In this document: piece after piece, positions 1 to 4,944 of the stretch
Numbering within the stretch: position 1 is the first letter of the stretch
Layout of the letters: each line of letters starts with the position of its first letter
Assembly: GCA_955652795.1 (NCBI GenBank)
Contig: CATPBQ010000023.1
Location: 1 to 5,722, forward strand
Direction of reading: 5' to 3'
Origin: an uncultured Steroidobacteraceae bacterium
GTDB taxonomy: Bacteria > Pseudomonadota > Gammaproteobacteria > Steroidobacterales > Steroidobacteraceae
DNA: 5,722 bases
Translations under genes and position numbers: made by a program
Notes under the pieces: generated by a model
The model's database searches: none
What the model was told of the DNA's origin: nothing
What the model saw: the letters and a program-made list of their open reading frames with translations, nothing else

Positions 1-519
1 ATCCTGGTCGCGGCGCTGTCGGCGATGAACAGCCAGCTCTACATCACCACGCGCATGATGTTCAGCCTGTCGCGGGCGAATCAGGCGCCGCGTCGCTTCG
101 GTCTCCTGAGCCGGCGCGGTGTGCCGGTACAGGCGCTGCTGTTCTCGAGCATCGGCATCGCGCTCGCCACCGTGCTGAGCATCGTGGCGCCGAAGTCGGC
201 GTTCATTCTCATGGTGTCGATCTCCGCCTTTGGCGCCATGTTCACCTGGATGATGATCTTCATCACCCACTATCGCTTTCGCCGCGTGCATGCGCGGACG
301 GGGGCTGCGCCGTTGCGCTTTCGTATGGTTGGCTTTCCCGCCACGACACTGCTTGGCGCTGCGCTTATGGCAGCGGTTCTGCTGACGACCGCCTTCACGG
401 AGGCGTTCCGCATGACGCTGGTCTTCGGGCTGCCGTTTCTGGCCTGCCTGACCGTGGCGTACTGGATCTGGCACCGGCAGAGCGCGCGCACTGCTGTATC
501 CAGTGCCGGCACCGCCTGA
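1..519 (+). CDS. Amino acid permease, APC superfamily (C-terminal part; 5' end outside window)
   Basis: The reading frame is open from base 1 and ends at TGA 517-519, giving 172 residues of a longer protein. The first visible segment (SAMNSQLYITTRMMFSLSR, about residues 7-25) resembles the conserved helix and loop of bacterial amino acid permeases of the APC superfamily (YbxG/AnsP/GabP-like), where a small-residue helix is followed by 'R-M-x-F-x-L-A/S-R'. After a basic loop come about four hydrophobic helices: roughly 40-58, 63-83 (ending ITHYRFRR, typical of these permeases), 108-125 and 132-150. The protein would be an inner-membrane, proton-coupled amino acid importer. The substrate cannot be told from this fragment. 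A typical family member is about 450-480 residues, so roughly two thirds lie upstream. The family call is secure; the subfamily is not. Confidence 0.85.
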   Translation: MLVAALSAMNSQLYITTRMMFSLSRANQAPRRFGLLSRRGVPVQALLFSSIGIALATVLSIVAPKSAFILMVSISAFGAMFTWMMIFITHYRFRRVHARTGAAPLRFRMVGFPATTLLGAALMAAVLLTTAFTEAFRMTLVFGLPFLACLTVAYWIWHRQSARTAVSSAGTA

Positions 520-528
520 GCACTGGAT
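498..528 (+). terminator. Stem-loop across the permease stop codon, possible weak terminator
   Basis: ATCCAGTGC (498-506) and GCACTGGAT (520-528) form a perfect 9-bp inverted repeat with a 13-base loop that contains the TGA stop (517-519). An overlapping 10-bp palindrome, GTGCCGGCAC (503-512), offers a competing fold. No T-run follows, so this is not a classic intrinsic terminator. It could act in Rho-dependent termination or in 3'-end protection. Confidence 0.35.
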
Positions 529-552
529 GGATCGTAGCGCTCGCCTGCGTCA

Positions 553-581
553 TTAACTTGCCACTTCCCCCGGAGTAAGCT
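553..581 (+). promoter_or_regulatory. Possible weak sigma-70 promoter for the VOC gene
   Basis: TTAACT (553-558) and TAAGCT (576-581) are separated by 17 bases and match the -35 and -10 consensus at 4/6 and 3/6 positions. They lie about 30 bases before the chosen start at 612. A small hairpin, CGGAG-TAAG-CTCCG (571-584), overlaps the putative -10. The match is weak and rests mainly on position and spacing. Confidence 0.25.
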
Positions 582-611
582 CCGCAGGTAGAAATGGAAG
601 GAGCTCGCCCC

Positions 612-1091
612 ATGGCCACAAAACCGATTCCCGATGGATACCGCACTGCGACCCCGTACCTGATCATCAAGGGTGCGGCCGACGCGATCGAGTTCTACAA
701 GCGCGCCTTCGGTGCCACGGAGCTGCTGCGCATGGCCGACACGCAGGGCCGAGTGGGTCACGCCGAGATCAAGATCGGCGACTCCGTGATCATGCTGGCC
801 GACGAGCATCCCGCCATGGGCTACCGCGGCCCACGCTCGCTCGGTGGATCGAGCGTCAGCATCCTGCTGTACCTGGAGGATGTGGACGCCGTGTTCGAAC
901 GCGCCGTCAAGGCCGGGGCGACGGCGCAGCGGCCAGTGGCGGATCAATTCTACGGCGACCGCTCGGGCACGCTGGAAGATCCGTTCGGTCACGTGTGGAC
1001 GGTCGCCACGCACGTGGAGGATGTGCCACTGGAGGAGATGGAGCGGCGTGCCGAGGCAGCCATGAAGTCGGCGGCTCCCGCCGCCTCCTGA
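612..1091 (+). CDS. VOC family protein, PhnB/glyoxalase-like
   Basis: The product is 159 residues and reads as one vicinal-oxygen-chelate (glyoxalase/bleomycin-resistance fold) unit of the PhnB-like group. It begins TPYLIIKGAADAIEFYKRAFGA (residues 14-35), the usual first strand and helix. GHAEIKIGDSVIMLADE (49-65) follows, then VSILLYLEDVDAVFERAVKAGA (82-103), and finally DQFYGDRSGTLEDPFGHVWTVATHVED (111-137). His50, Glu122 and His127 sit where metal or substrate ligands often lie in this fold. The C-terminal 'VPLEEMERRAEAAM' tail is typical of the group. The reaction is not predictable, because members include uncharacterised cytosolic proteins as well as metalloenzymes. The ATG at 612 is preferred over the in-frame ATG at 594 because GGAAGGAG (596-603) is an excellent ribosome binding site 8 bases before 612 and overlaps the upstream ATG. 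The gene appears to be transcribed alone. Confidence 0.88.
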   Translation: MATKPIPDGYRTATPYLIIKGAADAIEFYKRAFGATELLRMADTQGRVGHAEIKIGDSVIMLADEHPAMGYRGPRSLGGSSVSILLYLEDVDAVFERAVKAGATAQRPVADQFYGDRSGTLEDPFGHVWTVATHVEDVPLEEMERRAEAAMKSAAPAAS

Positions 1092-1117
1092 GGTCGCTGA
1101 CGTGTTGTTCTGAAGCG

Positions 1118-1152
1118 GGTAGGGCCGGGTGAGGCGATCACGCGGCCCTACC
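1118..1152 (+). terminator. Strong stem-loop after the VOC gene, probable terminator-like element
   Basis: GGTAGGGCCG (1118-1127) pairs perfectly with CGGCCCTACC (1143-1152), a 10-bp GC-rich stem with a 15-base loop, 26 bases after the VOC stop codon. No T-tract follows on either strand, so intrinsic termination would be weak. Transcript-end stabilisation or Rho-assisted termination is equally possible. Confidence 0.4.
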
Positions 1153-1176
1153 GCCGACTCCCTGCGCGCTCGCGAT

Positions 1177-1206
1177 TTGCCTGGCGCGACCCTCCTCGTT
1201 CATGAT
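1177..1206 (+). promoter_or_regulatory. Possible promoter for the MBOAT/SGNH operon
   Basis: TTGCCT (1177-1182) and CATGAT (1201-1206), separated by 18 bases, each match the sigma-70 consensus at 4/6 positions. Transcription would start near 1213, leaving a leader of about 65 bases. That leader carries a GCCCC-TCA-GGGGC hairpin (1215-1227) and a second GC-rich hairpin just before the start codon. The pair is the best candidate I can see in the gap, but it is weak. Confidence 0.25.
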
Positions 1207-1247
1207 GGCGAAAAGCCCCTCAGGGGCGTCCCGGGGGAGAGACTGCC

Positions 1248-1274
1248 GGCCCGCGTCGCCGCGGGCGGCGGGCC
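1248..1274 (+). promoter_or_regulatory. GC-rich hairpin between a displaced SD-like sequence and the MBOAT start
   Basis: Two mutually exclusive stems share the same 5' arm. GCCCGCG (1249-1255) can pair with CGCGGGC (1260-1266) around a TCGC loop. Alternatively GGCCCGC (1248-1254) can pair with GCGGGCC (1268-1274), leaving only ATC before the ATG at 1278. The only good Shine-Dalgarno-like run, GGGGGAG (1233-1239), lies 38 bases before the start codon. With the longer-range stem folded, it would be brought to about 11 unpaired bases from the ATG. The pairings are read directly; a role in translation is inference. Confidence 0.35.
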
Positions 1275-1277
1275 ATC

Positions 1278-2693
1278 ATGGTTTTCAACTCGCTCACGTT
1301 CGTCGTGTTCTTCGCGTGCGTGCTTGCGATTCACGCGCTGCCCCTGCCCTGGACCGCGAAGAAAATCAACCTCCTGATCGCGAGCTACCTGTTCTACGCG
1401 GCGTGGAATCCGCCGTTCGTGATCCTGCTGTGGGTGTCGACCGTGGTCGACTGGTATGCCGCGCAGGGACTGGTGAAGGCGCAGCGTGCCGCGACCCGGC
1501 ATGCCTGGATGCTGCTGTCGGTGATCGCGAACCTGGGCCTGTTGGGGTATTTCAAGTACGGACAGTTCCTGCTCGATAACTTCACTTCCCTGATGTCGGC
1601 GGTCGGCATCGCCTATCACCCCGCCCACTACGACATCGTCCTGCCGGTGGGCATCTCCTTCTATACGTTCGCGACCATGTCGTACACGCTGGACGTGTAC
1701 CTGCGGCGCGCGGCGCCGGCGCAGAACCTGCTCGATTACGCGCTGTTCGTGACGTTCTTCCCGCACCTGGTGGCCGGTCCCATCATGCGCCCGACGGAGC
1801 TGGTGCCGCAGTTCGCGCAGCCGCGCCGCGCCACCGGGCAGCAGCTGCGCTTTGGCCTGGCGCTAATGACCCTCGGTCTCTTCAACAAGGTCGTGCTCGC
1901 CGACAGTTTCCTGGCGGGCGCCGCCGAGCGCGTCTACGACAGCGATAAGATCCCCGGGGCACTCGATGCCTGGGCGGCGACGCTGGCGTTCAGCGGTCAG
2001 ATCTTCTGCGACTTCGCCGGCTATTCGACCACCGCGATCGGCGCAGCCCTGTGCCTCGGATTCGCCATGCCGGACAATTTCCGCTTCCCCTACGCGGCGG
2101 TGGGATTCTCGGATTTCTGGCGCCGCTGGCACATCACGCTGTCCTCCTGGCTGCGCGACTATCTGTACATTCCACTCGGGGGTAACCGTCACGGTGCGCG
2201 CCGCACCTACGCTGCGCTCATGACCACGATGCTCCTGGGAGGCCTGTGGCACGGTGCGAACTGGACCTTCGTCGCCTGGGGCGGCCTGCACGGTGTGTAT
2301 CTCGCCGCCGAGCGCGCGCTGCGCGCGCGCTTCACCCACTACCGGCCTGGACCGCTGGCCTTCGTGGCGCTCGGCCTTCTCACCTACACGCTGGTCAACG
2401 TGACCTGGGTGTTCTTTCGCGCCAAGACCTTCAGTAAGGCCTGGATCGTGCTGCGCGGCATGTTCGGCCAGAACGCAGCGGCCAAGCCGATCCTGGCGAC
2501 CTTCAGCCTCATTTCGGTGGCCGCGATCGTCGGTGGGATCGTGCTCACGCACTGGCTGATGCGCGCGCGCACGCTGGAGTCGGTTGTCGCACGCGCCCCG
2601 GCGGTGGCGTTGTGCATGATCTGGGCGTTGATGGCCTTTGCGATTGTCATTGCCCAGGGAGCTGGAAATGCATTCATCTACTTCCAGTTCTGA
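1278..2693 (+). CDS. MBOAT family O-acyltransferase, AlgI-like
   Basis: The product is 471 residues, the usual AlgI size, and is a multi-pass inner-membrane protein. Hallmarks in order are: N-terminal FNSLTFVVFF; SYLFYAAWNPPF (36-47); LPVGISFYTFATMSYTLDVY (122-141); FFPHLVAGPIMRP (160-172); CDFAGYSTTAIGAALCLGF (244-262); the block SDFWRRWHITLSSWLRDYLY (278-297), followed by IPLGGNRHG; and GGLWHGANW (321-329), whose His325 matches the invariant MBOAT catalytic histidine. It ends FIYFQF, as AlgI proteins do. Family members move acyl (often acetyl) groups from a cytoplasmic donor across the membrane to an SGNH-type partner that modifies a glycan or another envelope molecule. The next gene overlaps by 26 bases and looks like that partner. 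ATG 1278 is the only plausible start: an in-frame TGA lies at 1203-1205 and no other start codon intervenes. It lacks a well-placed ribosome binding site. All key motifs are intact. The acceptor is unknown because no polymer genes are adjacent. Confidence 0.93.
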   Translation: MVFNSLTFVVFFACVLAIHALPLPWTAKKINLLIASYLFYAAWNPPFVILLWVSTVVDWYAAQGLVKAQRAATRHAWMLLSVIANLGLLGYFKYGQFLLDNFTSLMSAVGIAYHPAHYDIVLPVGISFYTFATMSYTLDVYLRRAAPAQNLLDYALFVTFFPHLVAGPIMRPTELVPQFAQPRRATGQQLRFGLALMTLGLFNKVVLADSFLAGAAERVYDSDKIPGALDAWAATLAFSGQIFCDFAGYSTTAIGAALCLGFAMPDNFRFPYAAVGFSDFWRRWHITLSSWLRDYLYIPLGGNRHGARRTYAALMTTMLLGGLWHGANWTFVAWGGLHGVYLAAERALRARFTHYRPGPLAFVALGLLTYTLVNVTWVFFRAKTFSKAWIVLRGMFGQNAAAKPILATFSLISVAAIVGGIVLTHWLMRARTLESVVARAPAVALCMIWALMAFAIVIAQGAGNAFIYFQF

Positions 2694-3834
2694 CACCCTG
2701 CCCAACGCGGCGGACGGCTACCCGCGCCAGAGCGCGCCGGACCGCTATGCGCGCCAGACCGCGGCGGATCGGCCCGGTGTGGCGCAGCCGGTACCCCTGC
2801 GCCCGGTGCCGCAGCAGCCCTGGGGCAGGATCCTGATCGGCACGGTGCTGCTGCTCGTGCTGCTGGTTGCCGGCTGGGAGGAGTACTGGCGCGCGTACGG
2901 CGTGCGGCCGAGCATCGCCAATACCTACGGCCTGTGGGCGATCCAACGCCGGCGCATCGATGCCGGTGAAGGGAACGCGACAGTGCTGGTCGGCGCATCG
3001 CGCCTGTATTTCGATATTCAGTTGCCGGTGTGGGAGCGCCTCGATGGCACACGTCCGATCCAGCTTTCCTTCGAAGGCACCTCACCCCTCAAAGCCGTGG
3101 AGGACCTCGCAGCGGATCCCAGATTTACCGGCCGCGTGCTGATCGCCGTGGAGCCCGATCTGTTCTTTTCCGGCTATGAGTATCGCAGCGGGGCGATCCG
3201 CTACGCGCGCAAGGAATCGCCCTCGCAGCGTATCGGTCAGTGGCTGTCGATGCGACTGATCGAGCCTTACTTCGCATTTGACGACCCCGACTACGCGCTG
3301 CAGACCGTGCTCGCGCGCCAGCCCTGGCCGGCCCGCCCGGGCCTGCATTCCTTCATCAGGGTGCGCAAGCTCGCCGAGACCGAGGCCGACCGTAACACTC
3401 ACCTGTGGAGCAAGGTCGACGCCGATCCGCAGTATCGCGGGCTGGCGCGCCGCATCTGGCTGCAGAACTTCGTGCCGTCCGAAGATGATCCTTCGCCCGC
3501 GGAGGCTCTGAAGGTCGAGAAGGAACAGATCGAGCAGATGGCGAAGGCGGTCGCACAGCTTCGCGCCCGCGGTGTGAAGGTGTTGTTCGTGCGTATGCCC
3601 AGCATAGGGCCATATCTCGAATACGAGAATCGGAATTTCCCGCGTGCACGAGCCTGGCATGCGCTGCTGGCCGCCACCGGGGCGCCGGGCATTCACTTCG
3701 AGGACTACCCCCAGATGCACGGCTACAACCTGCCGGAGTGGTCGCATATGACACGTGCGGACGCCGAACGCTTCACCGCGGTGCTGTACGGGATCATCCA
3801 GCGCGATTTCTGGGGTCCGGAGGCTGCGGACTAG
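2668..3834 (+). CDS. Membrane-anchored SGNH-hydrolase-like protein, putative acyltransferase partner of the MBOAT
   Basis: The product is 388 residues. Residues 1-53 are a polar, Pro/Gln/Arg-rich, probably disordered cytoplasmic tail. Residues 54-70 (RILIGTVLLLVLLVAGW) form a single transmembrane anchor, and the rest should be periplasmic. Motifs fit the SGNH/GDSL fold of AlgJ/AlgX/DltD-like proteins: VLVGASRLYFD (106-116) with putative nucleophile Ser111; LSFEGTSPL (133-141) with Gly137 as block-II-like glycine; and EWSHMTRADAERFT (357-370) with His360 as likely catalytic base. The usual Asp of the DxxH motif is Glu357 here. A likely coiled or amphipathic helix spans about 275-301. ATG 2668 is chosen over an upstream in-frame ATG because AGGGAG (2656-2661) lies 6 bases before it. 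The start lies inside the MBOAT gene, implying translational coupling. By analogy it would receive acyl groups from the MBOAT and transfer them to an envelope acceptor. The fold assignment rests on motifs alone. Confidence 0.75.
   Translation: MHSSTSSSDTLPNAADGYPRQSAPDRYARQTAADRPGVAQPVPLRPVPQQPWGRILIGTVLLLVLLVAGWEEYWRAYGVRPSIANTYGLWAIQRRRIDAGEGNATVLVGASRLYFDIQLPVWERLDGTRPIQLSFEGTSPLKAVEDLAADPRFTGRVLIAVEPDLFFSGYEYRSGAIRYARKESPSQRIGQWLSMRLIEPYFAFDDPDYALQTVLARQPWPARPGLHSFIRVRKLAETEADRNTHLWSKVDADPQYRGLARRIWLQNFVPSEDDPSPAEALKVEKEQIEQMAKAVAQLRARGVKVLFVRMPSIGPYLEYENRNFPRARAWHALLAATGAPGIHFEDYPQMHGYNLPEWSHMTRADAERFTAVLYGIIQRDFWGPEAAD
2719..2772 (+). repeat. Two-copy 27-bp in-frame tandem repeat in the SGNH-like gene
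   Basis: Two adjacent 27-base units (2719-2745 and 2746-2772) encode YPRQSAPDR and YARQTAADR, residues 18-26 and 27-35 of the SGNH-like protein. Six of nine residues are identical and the rest are small-residue changes. The repeat lies in the predicted cytoplasmic tail, ahead of the membrane anchor. Confidence 0.7.
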
Positions 3835-3835
3835 A

Positions 3836-4087
3836 TCAGGACGGGTTCTTCACCCAGCCGCGCGGCTTGCGGTTGAACCCCACCTGCACGTCGACCAGCT
3901 TCTTGCCGCACCGGCACCGGAATCTCGCGACGATGTTGGCGATCGGTTCGTCCCAGCCGCAGCGGCAATGACGCGCGAGGAACGCGGGCGTGATTTCGCG
4001 CGAGTGCCGGCAGGTGCGGCAGGTAACGACGATGACGTAATCGCCGAAGTGATCGCGCAGCCTCTCGACCGAATTCCATGGGAGCAT
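3836..4087 (-). CDS. Small zinc-ribbon-like protein of unknown function
   Basis: The minus-strand frame from CAT 4085-4087 (ATG) to TCA 3836-3838 (TGA) encodes 83 residues. It has six cysteines in three pairs: CRTC (Cys23, Cys26), CRCG (Cys41, Cys43) and CRCG (Cys58, Cys60). This spacing suggests one or two structural zinc sites of a ribbon or knuckle type. The N-terminus (SVERLRDHFGDYVIVVTC) reads as a helix and a strand leading into the first pair. The C-terminus is basic (NRKPRGWVKNPS), which would suit nucleic-acid contact, but no function can be named. The start is uncertain. No clear Shine-Dalgarno precedes 4087, and the frame stays open upstream to an ATG at 4213 inside the oppositely oriented SRAP gene, which is an unlikely start. 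The gene converges on the SGNH-like gene with one base between stop codons and diverges from the SRAP gene across 77 bases. The patterned cysteines support a real gene. Confidence 0.72.
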   Translation of the reverse strand: MLPWNSVERLRDHFGDYVIVVTCRTCRHSREITPAFLARHCRCGWDEPIANIVARFRCRCGKKLVDVQVGFNRKPRGWVKNPS

Positions 4088-4124
4088 GGCGCGAGTGTGG
4101 GCAACGCCGCCGGCGCCCGTCCAC

Positions 4125-4151
4125 ACAGTGCTAGAGTGCTGACGACACTGT
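4125..4151. promoter_or_regulatory. Inverted repeat and -10-like element in the divergent zinc-ribbon/SRAP gap
   Basis: ACAGTG (4125-4130) and CACTGT (4146-4151) form a perfect 6-bp inverted repeat with 15 bases between. Inside it AGTGCT occurs twice, 8 bases apart (4127-4132 and 4135-4140), and TAGAGT (4132-4137) could be a -10 box for the SRAP gene. No matching -35 is visible. The placement between two divergent genes suits an operator. It does not match the LexA box pattern of gammaproteobacteria (CTGT-N8-ACAG). Confidence 0.35.
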
Positions 4152-4164
4152 TTGGGACCATTCC

Positions 4165-4836
4165 ATGTGCGGCAAGTACATCCTGGCGCAAGCCGCGAAG
4201 GCCGAGCGGGCAATGGGGATCAGGCGCGGGCGCTGGGAGTATCCGCTGAGCTACCGGGTGCTGCCGACCGAGCAGGTTCCGGTCGTCGTGGCCGAGTCCG
4301 GCGAGCGTGAAGCGGCGATGATGCGCTGGGGCCTGATCCCCTACTGGGCCTACGGAGTGCCGCTCAAGGCGTCCACCATCAATGCCAGGGTCGAGCGCAT
4401 CGCGAGCGCTCCGAGTTACAAGGATCCGTGGCAGCGCGGTCAGCGATGCATTCTGGTCATGGGCGGCTTCTATGAGCCGCACGTGAACGAGGACGGTACG
4501 CGCGATCCCTTTTTTGTGCAGCTCGCCGACCGCGAGGTGTTCGGCGTCGCAGGCCTGTGGGATCGCTCACGGCGGCAGGACGGATCGTACGTCTTCTCAT
4601 GCACGCTGATCACGGTGCCTGCCAACCGCCTGCTGGCCGAGGTTCACAACGAGAAGCAACGCATGCCGGCGGTCCTCGCTGAAAGCGAGCACGAGGCCTG
4701 GCTAAGCGGCGCGATGCAGGACGCAAAGGCGACGCTCAAGAGCTACCCGGAGGAACTCATGGTGGCCTGGAAGGTGAGTCGCCGGGTGAACAGCCCGAAG
4801 CTGCCGAACGACGCGAGCCTGATCGAGCCCCTCTAG
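4165..4836 (+). CDS. SRAP domain protein (SOS response-associated peptidase, YedK/HMCES type)
   Basis: The product is 223 residues, the normal length for a bacterial SRAP protein. It starts MCGKY: after methionine removal, Cys2 forms the thiazolidine cross-link with abasic sites in single-stranded DNA, shielding them from cleavage. Other active-site features are present: MRWGLIPYW (53-61), TINARVE (71-77, with Asn73 and Arg75 in the DNA-binding loop), GGFYEPH (100-106) with Glu104 at the catalytic glutamate, and TLITVPANRLLAEVHNEKQRMPAVL (147-171) with His161 at the catalytic histidine. The residue after Glu104 is Pro rather than the common Trp, and the 'HNEKQRMP' segment is longer than the 'HDRMP' of YedK. 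Both suggest a subfamily rather than damage. A GGGA (4154-4157) 7 bases before the ATG is a modest ribosome binding site. The neighbouring genes are not repair genes. I do not assign the symbol yedK because this is not clearly the E. coli orthologue. Confidence 0.92.
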   Translation: MCGKYILAQAAKAERAMGIRRGRWEYPLSYRVLPTEQVPVVVAESGEREAAMMRWGLIPYWAYGVPLKASTINARVERIASAPSYKDPWQRGQRCILVMGGFYEPHVNEDGTRDPFFVQLADREVFGVAGLWDRSRRQDGSYVFSCTLITVPANRLLAEVHNEKQRMPAVLAESEHEAWLSGAMQDAKATLKSYPEELMVAWKVSRRVNSPKLPNDASLIEPL

Positions 4837-4856
4837 ATGTGCGATGCGCGTCACAG

Positions 4857-4896
4857 TTCACGGTCCGTTCAGGGCCCGGGGTGTGTCATTCACGGT
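4857..4896 (+). repeat. Direct repeat TTCACGGT, 32 bases apart, upstream of the His-rich secreted protein gene
   Basis: TTCACGGT occurs at 4857-4864 and 4889-4896. With the flanking bases it is TTCACGGTCCG and TTCACGGTGCG, 10 of 11 identical. The 32-base spacing is about three helical turns, so both copies would face the same side of the DNA, as expected for paired binding of a regulator. The second copy lies in the spacer of the candidate promoter. Confidence 0.4.
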
Positions 4897-4911
4897 GCGG
4901 GTTGGCATAGT
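4883..4911 (+). promoter_or_regulatory. Candidate sigma-70 promoter for the His-rich secreted protein gene
   Basis: GTGTCA (4883-4888) and CATAGT (4906-4911) are 17 bases apart, and each matches the consensus at 4/6 positions. Transcription would begin near 4918, giving a leader of about 25 bases before ATG 4944. One TTCACGGT copy sits within the spacer and the other just upstream, so a repressor or activator at these sites would affect this promoter. The call is moderate to weak. Confidence 0.35.
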
Positions 4912-4915
4912 TCGC

Positions 4916-4944
4916 AGGAGCGGTGCTTAGAGGAGCGGTGCTTA
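4916..4944 (+). repeat. Tandem duplication carrying two Shine-Dalgarno copies
   Basis: AGGAGCGGTGCTTA occurs at 4916-4929 and again at 4931-4944, separated by one G, giving a 15-base period. The A at 4944 ending the second copy is the first base of the ATG start. Each copy begins with AGGAG. Only the second copy (AGAGGAG 4929-4935, 8 bases before ATG) is well placed for the start at 4944. The first could serve a GTG at 4938 or act as a standby site. Confidence 0.65.

Noticed and set aside
594..611. Upstream ATG for the VOC protein
   Set aside because: The ATG overlaps the GGAAGGAG ribosome binding site of the start at 612, and the six extra residues are not part of the fold.
270..1013. Long minus-strand open frame opposite the permease and VOC genes
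   Set aside because: It covers two well-supported plus-strand genes, and its product is Arg/His/Gly-rich with no domain pattern, as expected of an antisense frame in GC-rich DNA.
1092..1277. A small gene in the gap before the MBOAT gene
   Set aside because: The short open frames have no ribosome binding site or protein-like composition and are better explained as leader sequence with hairpins.
2312..2332. GCGC-rich run in the MBOAT gene as a simple repeat
   Set aside because: It encodes part of an expected Ala/Arg-rich loop (ERALRARF) and reflects codon usage rather than a repeat element.
2638..2667. Upstream ATG for the SGNH-like protein
   Set aside because: ATG 2668 has AGGGAG 6 bases before it, while 2638 has no comparable site and lies deeper inside the MBOAT gene.
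1863..2705. 280-codon minus-strand open frame opposite the MBOAT gene
   Set aside because: It lies wholly opposite a clearly identified acyltransferase gene, and its composition (Arg, Gly, Glu, His, no hydrophobic core) marks it as a shadow frame.
4088..4164. LexA box for the SRAP gene
   Set aside because: I looked for CTGT-N8-ACAG and close variants in the divergent gap. Only isolated half-sites in the wrong order (ACAG then CTGT) are present.
4088..4213. N-terminal extension of the zinc-ribbon protein from an ATG at 4213
   Set aside because: It would run 49 bases into the opposite-strand SRAP coding region, and the extra residues show no sensible structure.
4923..4943. GTG start for the His-rich secreted protein
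   Set aside because: It would add seven residues in front of a normal signal peptide, and its AGGAG is only two bases away. ATG 4944 has proper spacing.
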